A stretch of 42,620 nt of DNA from Chloroflexota bacterium (GTDB taxonomy: Bacteria; Chloroflexota; Anaerolineae; Promineifilales; Promineifilaceae), in assembly GCA_017993775.1 (NCBI GenBank), contig JAGOMA010000045.1, positions 1-42,620 on the forward strand. Direction: 5' to 3'. The number at the start of each line of letters is the position of its first letter. Positions within the stretch are counted from its first letter, which is position 1. Shown here one piece after another: positions 25,343 through 32,128 of this stretch. The notes beneath the pieces are model-generated. The model made no database searches and was not told where the DNA came from. It was given only the letters and a program-made list of their open reading frames with translations. The position numbers and the translations under genes are program-made.

Positions 25343-27340
25343 ATGGTCGAACAAACAACACGCAAACCAAAACACTTTTCATTATCACGCCTGCTGATCG
25401 GCAAACCGCTGCCCACCAACGACCTGGAACATCAAACCGTCAGCCGCAAAATTGGGCTGGCCGTATTCGCCTCCGATGCGCTCTCCTCCACCGCCTATGC
25501 AACCGAGGAAATCCTTTTCATTCTGGCCCTGGCCGGAACCAGCAGCGCCGTCTTCGGCATATCCATTCCCCTGGCGATTGCCATCTCTATCCTGCTGATC
25601 ATCGTCACCATTTCCTACCGCCAGACCATCTACGCCTACCCCAACGGTGGTGGCGCTTATATCGTCGCCCGCGACAACCTGGGCGAGGTAGCCGCCCAAA
25701 TTGCCGGCGCAGCCCTGTTAACCGACTACATCCTCACGGTTGCCGTGAGCGTTTCATCGGGCGTCGCCCAGATCACCTCCGCCTTCCCCTTGCTGCTCCC
25801 CCTGCGCGTCGAACTGGCCCTGGTCGTCATCTTTATTATGACCGTAGTCAATCTGCGCGGCGTCAAGGAAAGCGGCTCCATCTTTGCCGTCCCTACCTAC
25901 TTCTTCCTGGGGACCATGCTCCTGACACTGGTGATCGGCTTGTACCGCTACGCAACCGGCACACTGGGCGTGGTAACAGGCGTCGAAGTGGTGCAAACCA
26001 CCATCCAACCGCTGACCTTGTTTCTGATCTTACGCGCTTTCTCCAGCGGCTCGGCGGCCCTAACCGGCATCGAGGCCATCTCCAACGGCATCACCGCCTT
26101 CAAAGAGCCGCGCAGCCACAATGCGGCCATCACCTTGCAGTGGATGAGCGGTATCCTGATCACCATCTTCCTGAGCATTACCTTCCTTGCGCACCAGATT
26201 CAGGCCGTACCCAGCGAAACCGAGACAATCATTTCGCAGTTAGGTCGGGTGGTGTTTGGCAATGGCAGCATTTTGTATCTGGCAATGGTGGCCGGTACAG
26301 CGCTCATCTTGTTGATGGCCGCCAATACCAGCTATGCCGACTTCCCCCGGCTGGCGGCTTTACATGCCGGTGATGGCTTCTTACCCCGGCAATTAACCTA
26401 TCGCGGCGGCCGTCTGGTCTTTTCCTGGGGCATTATGACGCTGGCCACGCTGGCCTCATTGCTGGTAATTGTGATGAGGGCGCGCACCACGGCGTTGATC
26501 CCGCTGTATGCTATCGGTGTGTTTCTTAGCTTTACCATTTCGCAGAGCGGCATGGTGGTACGTCTGCGCAAGATCGGTAAATTGAAGCCGGGCGAAAGCG
26601 TTCAGGGCCTGGAAACTGTCATGTCTTATGACCCGCGCTGGCGCGTAAAGGCTGTGGTCAGCACCCTGGGCGCTGTCTGCACGGGCATTGTGATGTTGAT
26701 CTTTGCCGTGACCAAGTTTACGTCTGGGGCCTGGTTTGTCATTCTGCTGATTCCGGTGCTGGTGTTTGCCTTCTTCCGCGTGCACCATCATTATAAAGAT
26801 GTGGCCCACGCCCTGACGCTGCAAGAAAAGACCTATGACATTTCGTCGCATCCTGTTTATACGGTGGTGCTGGTGGATGGCGTCCATGCGGGCACGATTC
26901 AACTGATTAACTTTGCCAAGTCGCTCAATCATCCCTGGCACGCGGTGCATATTGGCGTGAACCCGGAAAAGTCGGTGAAGGTGCGCCAGTTGTGGGACGA
27001 ACGTATTGGCGAAGGGGAGTTGGTGATTGTGCCCTCGCCCTACCGACAACTCAACCGGCCGATCCGGGCGTATGTGGAAACGCTGCTGCGCGAGAACCCG
27101 GATACGTTTGTCCATGTGGTGGTGGGGCATCTGGCGATGGATTCTCCCTGGAAGCAGGCGCTGCACCAGAACAGCGTGTTGATCTTTAATATGGCGCTGA
27201 ATGGATTGGAGCGGGTGGTGGTGACGATTGTGCCGCACCAGATTACGCGCGAGGAGATGCACGAAGCGCACAATGGCAAACCGGTAGACCGCAATATGTT
27301 TACCAGCGATGATTTGCGGCGGGAGAAGAACGAGGGGTAA
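25343..27340 (+). CDS. kimA: KimA-family potassium importer (APC superfamily)
   Basis: A 665-aa membrane protein. The N-terminal ASDALSSTAYATEEILFIL, then SYRQTIYAYPNGGGAYIVAR and LTDYILTVAVSVSSG, closely follow the B. subtilis KimA (YdaO) pattern. About twelve helices reach to residue 470. The soluble C-terminal domain (about 500-640), with VVLVDGVHAGTIQLINFAKS, is the Usp-like regulatory part. KimA is a high-affinity proton-coupled K+ importer. AAGGAACC precedes the ATG. The KdpDE-like genes upstream support a potassium role. Unusually, no ACGGCCGT octamer is present in this 2-kb gene. The three hairpin units occupy its leader and I see no c-di-AMP riboswitch there. Other APC amino-acid permeases are the alternative. 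Confidence 0.85.
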   Translation: MVEQTTRKPKHFSLSRLLIGKPLPTNDLEHQTVSRKIGLAVFASDALSSTAYATEEILFILALAGTSSAVFGISIPLAIAISILLIIVTISYRQTIYAYPNGGGAYIVARDNLGEVAAQIAGAALLTDYILTVAVSVSSGVAQITSAFPLLLPLRVELALVVIFIMTVVNLRGVKESGSIFAVPTYFFLGTMLLTLVIGLYRYATGTLGVVTGVEVVQTTIQPLTLFLILRAFSSGSAALTGIEAISNGITAFKEPRSHNAAITLQWMSGILITIFLSITFLAHQIQAVPSETETIISQLGRVVFGNGSILYLAMVAGTALILLMAANTSYADFPRLAALHAGDGFLPRQLTYRGGRLVFSWGIMTLATLASLLVIVMRARTTALIPLYAIGVFLSFTISQSGMVVRLRKIGKLKPGESVQGLETVMSYDPRWRVKAVVSTLGAVCTGIVMLIFAVTKFTSGAWFVILLIPVLVFAFFRVHHHYKDVAHALTLQEKTYDISSHPVYTVVLVDGVHAGTIQLINFAKSLNHPWHAVHIGVNPEKSVKVRQLWDERIGEGELVIVPSPYRQLNRPIRAYVETLLRENPDTFVHVVVGHLAMDSPWKQALHQNSVLIFNMALNGLERVVVTIVPHQITREEMHEAHNGKPVDRNMFTSDDLRREKNEG

Positions 27341-27351
27341 GTATGTTGTAA

Positions 27352-27383
27352 GACCCTAAGGGTTTTTGGAAACCCTTAGGGTC
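27352..27383. terminator. Bidirectional hairpin between kimA and the M23 gene
   Basis: A perfect 14-bp stem (GACCCTAAGGGTTT / AAACCCTTAGGGTC) with a 4-nt loop lies 11 nt after the kimA stop and 8 nt beyond the convergent M23 stop. It is the compact form of the 58-bp element family. There is no long T-tract, so strength is uncertain. Confidence 0.6.
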
Positions 27384-27391
27384 TTGCGTCA

Positions 27392-28576
27392 TTACTCGGC
27401 GGGGGTTTCGGAGAGGCGGGGACCGGTGATGATTTCTATCTGGCTCAATTCTGCGGCGGTGATGGTTATGGATTGGCGGTACTCGATATCCTGGACTTTA
27501 ACGTAGAAGGTGTACACCCCAGGCAGCAAGTCGGAGAAAACGAAGTTTTCGGCGTAGCCTTCATCGGGGTTGATGAGGTGGTCGGGGTCGTCGAGGTAGG
27601 TCCAGGTGTTGAGGAATTGGGTCTGGCCATCACGGCCGTCTACCAATGTCACCGTCACCCCCTGCCACGGACGGCCGTCCGGGTCCACCAATCGCCCGGC
27701 CAGCACGCCCCGCGTTTCGCCAGGACCAACCCACAACATCGGGTTGCGCGTCGCGCCAAACGCATTTTCGCCGATGCGCACTTCAAAATGCAGGTGCGGG
27801 CTGGTCGCCGCCCCGCCCACGCCAATCTCCGCCACCTGCTCGCCCTGAGCCACCCGTTGGCCCGTCTCCACGGTAATGCCCAACACATGCCCATACAACG
27901 AATAGACAGGCTGCCCCTGCCAGGTGATGTCGTGGCGAATGACCACCAGATGGCCGTACCAATCGCAGCGCCAGCCGAACCACGCTTCTGCATCCGGGCC
28001 GGCATAGACCACCAGCCCATCGGCGGCGGCCAGCACGGCCGTGCCCATCGCCTCGGCCGAATCTACCCCATTGTGCAGCAGGTAACGGCCGTTCCCATCC
28101 CAGCCATACGGAAAGGTATCATTCACCAGAAAACGGCCGCCGCCGGGTAAGGGCTTGGCCAGCCAAAAATGAGTGCTGTTCAGGGCCGGGTCGGGCGCAG
28201 GCCAGATGTGCGCGCCGAGAGTATTGCGCTCGTACTCCGGCTTAAGCGGCGCTTCGGCCGGGCACTGCGGCAGATCGGCCGCCAGGACTGCACGGGTTGG
28301 CGCAGGGGTAAGCGTGGGCGTACGGCTGGGTTGTGCGGTTGCCGTGGCTGTGGGCAAGGCCGTCGGTGTGGCCGCCTTTGTCGGCGGCACGGCCGTGGCT
28401 GTGTCGGTGGGCGGCGCAGCCGAGGCTGTGGGCGAACTGGCCAGGGCGACCAGCGTCGGCAACACTTGCGCCTGAGCCAGCCCGCCGCCCGCCGCCGGGC
28501 CGCAAGCCGTCAGAAGAACAATCAGCGCCGCCAAAAGCACTGCGCCGGTAAAGGGTTGTTTGAATGGTGCATACAT
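27392..28576 (-). CDS. M23 family metallopeptidase lipoprotein
   Basis: A 394-aa exported peptidoglycan-hydrolase-like protein. The signal peptide ends in the lipobox LLTAC with C25, so it should be lipid-anchored. Residues about 30-95 are an Ala/Thr/Pro linker. The LytM domain (about 150-275) has HNGVDSAE, where H and D bind zinc, then YGHLVVIRHD, YSLYGHV and SPHLHFEV. All four expected ligands appear present, so it should be catalytic. The C-terminal 110 residues look like a carboxypeptidase-regulatory/CnaB-like beta domain (GRLVDPDGRPWQGVTVTL). No Shine-Dalgarno is obvious. It is convergent with kimA and shares its terminator hairpin. Confidence 0.88.
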   Translation of the reverse strand: MYAPFKQPFTGAVLLAALIVLLTACGPAAGGGLAQAQVLPTLVALASSPTASAAPPTDTATAVPPTKAATPTALPTATATAQPSRTPTLTPAPTRAVLAADLPQCPAEAPLKPEYERNTLGAHIWPAPDPALNSTHFWLAKPLPGGGRFLVNDTFPYGWDGNGRYLLHNGVDSAEAMGTAVLAAADGLVVYAGPDAEAWFGWRCDWYGHLVVIRHDITWQGQPVYSLYGHVLGITVETGQRVAQGEQVAEIGVGGAATSPHLHFEVRIGENAFGATRNPMLWVGPGETRGVLAGRLVDPDGRPWQGVTVTLVDGRDGQTQFLNTWTYLDDPDHLINPDEGYAENFVFSDLLPGVYTFYVKVQDIEYRQSITITAAELSQIEIITGPRLSETPAE

Positions 28577-28968
28577 GGCGCGTATTGTCTATCAGGGGGA
28601 AACGGCCGTCAAACAGCCAAGTCATGGGACCCGGACACTCTCATACGCGCGCCATGTTAATGCCCGGGGCGGTTTCGCCGAGGCGTAAACGCCCCAGCTG
28701 CGCCACAACGCCGGTTAAAACCGGCGGAAAGAGGCAGAAGCACCGTTTACCGGGCGTCGTTTGGCCGCCCCGCGCTCTAACGCCGGGCGATACGGGCCAA
28801 AGACCGAATAGGCGATGACCCCAATAGTAAGGAAGCCATTCAACCGCCGCAGGGACGGGACGGCACGAGGGCGACACAGCCTTGCGCCGCCCCTGGCGAC
28901 CCCCTTGCCACGTGCAGTATAATATGCTAGTCAGGTTGGTGGGGACCCCTGGATGGAGAAAAATAAAT
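28577..28968. other. Divergent GC-rich intergenic region
   Basis: 392 bp between the leftward M23 gene and the rightward Ser/Thr kinase. It contains an imperfect hairpin at 28666-28694, a perfect 8-bp-stem palindrome CGCCGGTTAAAACCGGCG at 28709-28726 and a -10 hexamer at 28918. A frame at 28641-29171 on the minus strand has low-complexity composition and overlaps the kinase, so I reject it. Confidence 0.6.
28918..28923 (+). promoter_or_regulatory. -10 hexamer TATAAT upstream of the Ser/Thr kinase
   Basis: A perfect TATAAT lies 45 bp before the kinase ATG in otherwise GC-rich DNA. No good -35 is found at 16-18 bp. Confidence 0.4.
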
Positions 28969-30576
28969 ATGGCAGCACAATTAGGTCGGTACGAAATCCG
29001 CAAGGAGCTGGGGCGCGGGGGAATGGCCACAGTGTATTTGGGATACGATCCGCAGTTTAAGCGCGAGGTCGCCGTGAAGGTGCTGCCGCCGCAGTTCACC
29101 CATGACCCGTCCTTTTTCAGCCGCTTCGAGCAGGAAGCGGAAACCATTGCCGGGCTGGAACATACGGCCATTGTGCCGGTGTATGATTACGGCCGTGAGC
29201 AAGACAACCCCTACTTTGTCATGCGCCTGATGGCCGGTGATTTGCGGCAGGCCATCCAGCAGCACGCCCTGCCGCCGGCGCAGGTGCTGGCCATCAGCCA
29301 GCGGATTTGCGCCGCGCTGGATAAAGCCCACAGCCGGGGCATCGTCCACCGCGATATTAAGCCGAGCAACATCTTATTCGACGACGACGGATTCGCTTAT
29401 CTGGCCGATTTTGGCATTGTGCGGCTGGCGGAATTAACCCATACCGTCACCATGATTGGCACGGCGGAGTATATGACGCCGGAACAGATTCGCGGCGAAG
29501 GCGTGGACGGCCGTTCCGACGTGTACCAGATGGGCGTGGTCATCTTTGAAATGCTTACCGGGCAGCAGCCCTTCACCGGCGAAAACACCGCCGCCCTGTT
29601 ATACAAACACGCTCATGAACCGGCCCCCGCCCTGCGCGACCTGAACGCCGCCCTGCCGGCCGCCTGTGAAGCCGTCATCCAACGCGCATTGGCCAAATAC
29701 CCGGCCGACCGCTTGGCCACGGCCGGCGCCTTGGCGGCCGCCCTGGCTGCCGCCCTGGCAGAACCAATCGCCGCCACGCCCACGGCCGTTTCGCCCCCGC
29801 CCACTATCCAACCAACTCCCCAAGCCGAAGCGCAAGCGGCCGCGCCGGAATCCGCCGCCGCCCCATCACAGCCCATCCGGCCGCAGCGCGAAGCGGAAAC
29901 AATGCGCCCGGCCGAACGCCGCGCGGCGCAAGCTGCGCCTGTGCGCCCGCCCCTGCTCACCTCGGCCGATTGGCGCGGTTTGGGCGCGTGGGTGCTGGCC
30001 AATGTCCTGGGATGGGCGATTGGCAATCTGCTGGCGCAAACCGCCGCCGCCTATTTTGACTACAACGGCTATGCCAACATCCTCACCCGCGTTCTGGTGG
30101 TCGCCATCCTGGGGATTGCCTGGGGGACGGGGCAGTGGCTGGGGCTGCGAACCTGCTGGCCGCAGCCGTACCGCTGGGTCTTTCTGACGCTGGCCGCTTT
30201 TAGCATTCCGGCCTTTTTCTGGATGCTGATGAACGCGTTGGGCATTTATCGTTTCGACTCATACGCCGCCGGTTCCGTGAACGCGCTGCTGGGCGGCGGA
30301 TTGGTGGGCGCGGCGCAGTGGCTGCTGCTGCGCCGCCAAAACAGCCTGGCCTGGGTGTGGATTCCGGCCTGCATGGCAGCGCAGATGTTGGCGCAGGCGG
30401 TGGCCTCGTATTGGTACGGCCGTATCGGTTATTCTAGCTGGAACAACTGGCTGGTTGTGGGCGATCATACCCTGGTTTTGCACCTGCTGTTGGGCCTTGT
30501 TTGGGGGCTGGTAACCGGCGCGGCGCTGGTGGGGCTGATGGCGCAGGCGCGGCAAAAACCGGCGGTAACTGCCTGA
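28969..30576 (+). CDS. Membrane-anchored PknB-type Ser/Thr protein kinase
   Basis: Residues 1-265 are a Hanks-type kinase with all key elements: G-loop GRGGMATVY, K37 in VAVKVL, catalytic H127-R128-D129 in HRDIKPSN, D147-F148-G149, and the activation segment GTAEYMTPEQIRGEG. An Ala/Pro-rich linker (about 265-345) leads into about six hydrophobic helices (345-525) in place of the usual PASTA repeats. I start at 28969, where GGAG lies 10 nt upstream and the protein opens MAAQLGRYEI. The longer frame from 28882 adds 29 residues unlike the family. The target and the signal sensed by the membrane part are unknown. Confidence 0.9.
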   Translation: MAAQLGRYEIRKELGRGGMATVYLGYDPQFKREVAVKVLPPQFTHDPSFFSRFEQEAETIAGLEHTAIVPVYDYGREQDNPYFVMRLMAGDLRQAIQQHALPPAQVLAISQRICAALDKAHSRGIVHRDIKPSNILFDDDGFAYLADFGIVRLAELTHTVTMIGTAEYMTPEQIRGEGVDGRSDVYQMGVVIFEMLTGQQPFTGENTAALLYKHAHEPAPALRDLNAALPAACEAVIQRALAKYPADRLATAGALAAALAAALAEPIAATPTAVSPPPTIQPTPQAEAQAAAPESAAAPSQPIRPQREAETMRPAERRAAQAAPVRPPLLTSADWRGLGAWVLANVLGWAIGNLLAQTAAAYFDYNGYANILTRVLVVAILGIAWGTGQWLGLRTCWPQPYRWVFLTLAAFSIPAFFWMLMNALGIYRFDSYAAGSVNALLGGGLVGAAQWLLLRRQNSLAWVWIPACMAAQMLAQAVASYWYGRIGYSSWNNWLVVGDHTLVLHLLLGLVWGLVTGAALVGLMAQARQKPAVTA

Positions 30577-30642
30577 TTACGCCTGGTACTATCTTTGCAG
30601 TTTTGGTATTGAGCAAGTTCTGCGACGAAATTACCTTGCTTT

Positions 30643-30735
30643 ATGTCATGCTGAGGTCCTCCGAAGCATCCCGTTCAGCCCTAATGACCAATACATGGGG
30701 ATTCTTCGCTCCGCAGACTCCGCTCAGAATGACAT
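30643..30735. repeat. Inverted repeat, ATGTCATGCTGAGG ... CTCAGAATGACAT
   Basis: The left arm, 30643-30672 (ATGTCATGCTGAGG, then CCGAAGCATCCC), pairs imperfectly with the right arm, 30697-30735 (GGGGATTCTTCGCTCCG, then CTCAGAATGACAT). Intergenic repeats of this general sequence are common in several environmental phyla, and I treat it as a non-autonomous repeat element. Confidence 0.6.
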
Positions 30736-30957
30736 GTCCGTAGCAAAATCTTATCGTTTTAAAAAGTGCAAACATAGTGGCCTGGTACTCTTGGGCTATT
30801 TACGCCAGAAAACAAAATTTTTATTATTCCCTTCATTGACGGATTCGTCGCGAATCGCTTAATTGTTTTTGAGGGATATACAGCAGCAGCGGACACAAAA
30901 TTCACACAATTTAACCCAATTGAATAGCGTCCTGGCAAACTGTCCCCAATCCATTTT

Positions 30958-30990
30958 GTATTGGAGGTATTCGTTCTGTATTGGAGGTAT
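30958..30990 (+). promoter_or_regulatory. Duplicated Shine-Dalgarno segment
   Basis: GTATTGGAGGTAT occurs at 30958-30970 and again at 30978-30990, a 20-bp tandem duplication. The second copy places GGAGGT 5 nt before ATG 30994 and so fixes the start. Confidence 0.7.
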
Positions 30991-30993
30991 GTA

Positions 30994-31683
30994 ATGACAA
31001 TTGAGTATACTTTGGTTGAAAACAAATTGAATACAAGTGAAGGTAAATATCGCGCCGTGGTCCAGCCCAAAGACACCATTGACCTAACCGGGATCATCGA
31101 CCGGATGGTGCGGCGCGGATCCACTTTGATGCGTGAAGATGCGATGGCTGTCCAGGAAGCGTTTTATGATACGATTTTGCAAGTTTTGCAAGAGGGATAC
31201 AACGTGACCACGCCGACGGCCAATTACCGGGCCAGCATCAAAGGCGTCTTCGACGGTCCCGACGATTCTTTCGATCCCTCCCGGCACAAGCTGGAGGTGC
31301 GGGTGAATCCGGGGTTGGCTGTACGGCCGTCTCTGGAAAAAGTGCCTGTTGTTAAAACGGAACACAACACCCCGCTGCCGCATCCGCAGGTTTTTCATGA
31401 CCACATGAGCAACCTGGATAACAGCGTAGTGACGCCGGGCAGCGGCGCAAAAATCAAAGGGTATCGCCTGAAGTTTGACCAGATGGACCCGGAACAAGGC
31501 GTCTTTTTTGTATCGGCCAGCGGCGTAGAGACGCGGGTGGAGCAGGTGCTCAGCATACGGCCGTCGGAGGTAATCATCATCCTGCCGGCGCTGCCGGCTG
31601 ACATGTACCGGCTGGAAGTGCGGGGCATGTTCGGCAAGACCGTGCGCGCCGGTTCTCTGACGCAAAAATTAACCGTGGCCTGA
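30994..31683 (+). CDS. HU-like DNA-binding domain / DUF4469 protein
   Basis: A 229-aa protein. Residues 1-110 look like the HU/IHF-like domain of the DUF4469 family (MTIEYTLVENKL, DIIDRMVRRGSTLMREDAMA-like pattern, NVTTPTANYRASIKGVF). Residues about 130-225 form an Ig-like beta domain (GYRLKFDQMDPEQGVFFVS, then MYRLEVRGMFGKTVRAGSL). Such proteins are presumed nucleoid-associated, but their function is not established. The start at 30994 follows a duplicated GGAGGT. A strong terminator follows, so it is monocistronic and marks the end of the GC-rich backbone before the defence-like locus. Confidence 0.8.
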   Translation: MTIEYTLVENKLNTSEGKYRAVVQPKDTIDLTGIIDRMVRRGSTLMREDAMAVQEAFYDTILQVLQEGYNVTTPTANYRASIKGVFDGPDDSFDPSRHKLEVRVNPGLAVRPSLEKVPVVKTEHNTPLPHPQVFHDHMSNLDNSVVTPGSGAKIKGYRLKFDQMDPEQGVFFVSASGVETRVEQVLSIRPSEVIIILPALPADMYRLEVRGMFGKTVRAGSLTQKLTVA

Positions 31684-31713
31684 TAACGGCCGCAGCGATT
31701 GTAATCCGTCATG

Positions 31714-31750
31714 AAAGCGGTCGGGCTGGAAGGCTCGGCCGCTTTTTTTT
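31714..31750 (+). terminator. Intrinsic terminator after the DUF4469 gene
   Basis: AAAGCGGTCGGGC pairs with GCTCGGCCGCTTT (13 bp, two G-U pairs) around a 6-nt loop and runs into nine consecutive T residues. It is a textbook Rho-independent terminator. Confidence 0.92.
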
Positions 31751-31782
31751 TGCGCCCGCCGGCATTGGCCCGCCGATAACTT

Positions 31783-31897
31783 ATACGTTAATCTTTTGCC
31801 CATTCACACCTTAATCTCTTCCCCTTTCATACCTTAATCTCTTCCCCATTTATACGTTTGTCTTTTGCCCATACATACGTGTATCTTTTGCCGCTTG
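31783..31897. repeat. Five 23-bp direct repeats (iteron-like)
   Basis: Units start at 31783, 31806, 31829, 31852 and 31875 without gaps. The common core is ACGTTAATCTTTTGCCC, with a CCTTAATCTCTTCCCC variant in units 2 and 3. The 23-bp pitch is close to two helical turns, so a protein could bind one face. They lie 228 bp before the sigma-like gene. Confidence 0.85.
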
Positions 31898-31911
31898 ATA
31901 GGGTCATCATG

Positions 31912-31944
31912 AGATTTGTCAAATCTTTAAGAGCTGACAAATCT
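31912..31944. repeat. 33-bp palindrome, AGATTTGTC variant
   Basis: The arms AGATTTGTCAAATCTT / AAGAGCTGACAAATCT share layout and length with the AGATTGGAC palindromes at 6059, 20844 and 22086, but have TTTGTCA in place of TTGGACC. Confidence 0.75.
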
Positions 31945-32000
31945 ATGGGCCGGGCGCAGCGTGGTACTATTTTCTCATGACGGAATAATGACATTTTTCC

Positions 32001-32029
32001 ATGACAAAACGGGCCAGTTTATGTTATCT
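32001..32029 (+). promoter_or_regulatory. Candidate promoter of the defence-like operon
   Basis: ATGACA (32001-32006) and TTATCT (32024-32029) are separated by 17 bp and lie about 95 bp upstream of the sigma-like start. Neither hexamer is perfect. Confidence 0.35.
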
Positions 32030-32065
32030 TTAGGGGCGTGATTTCAGTTGGAGAGTGGAACGGCC

Positions 32066-32128
32066 GTGAAATTTAGTCACAATGATTTTGGGATGAATTA
32101 CCAGTCATTTAATAAAATGCGATCATGA
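32066..32128 (+). CDS. Possible 20-residue leader ORF
   Basis: A GTG at 32066, 10 nt after GGAGAG, opens VKFSHNDFGMNYQSFNKMRS-stop. The stop overlaps the ATG of the sigma-like gene (ATGA). The sigma-like start itself lacks a clear ribosome site, so translational coupling is plausible. Confidence 0.3.
   Translation: MKFSHNDFGMNYQSFNKMRS

Larger units (their letters stand above)
30577..30993. other. Intergenic region with long inverted repeat
   Basis: 417 bp without a credible gene. It holds the 93-bp inverted repeat 30643-30735 and a duplicated ribosome-site segment at 30958-30990. The remainder is AT-rich and unremarkable. Confidence 0.6.
31684..32124. other. Boundary intergenic region before the defence-like locus
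   Basis: 441 bp holding, in order, the terminator of the DUF4469 gene, five 23-bp direct repeats, a 33-bp palindrome, a candidate promoter and a possible 20-codon leader frame. Base composition shifts from GC-rich to AT-richer across it. Confidence 0.7.

Noticed and set aside
28641..29171. 176-codon minus-strand frame
   Set aside because: It overlaps the 5' end of the well-supported Ser/Thr kinase and crosses hairpin-rich non-coding DNA; no family features.
31684..32124. Attachment site or integrase scar at the start of the defence-like locus
   Set aside because: No tRNA gene, integrase or second copy of a direct repeat is visible in the window, so an att site cannot be supported.
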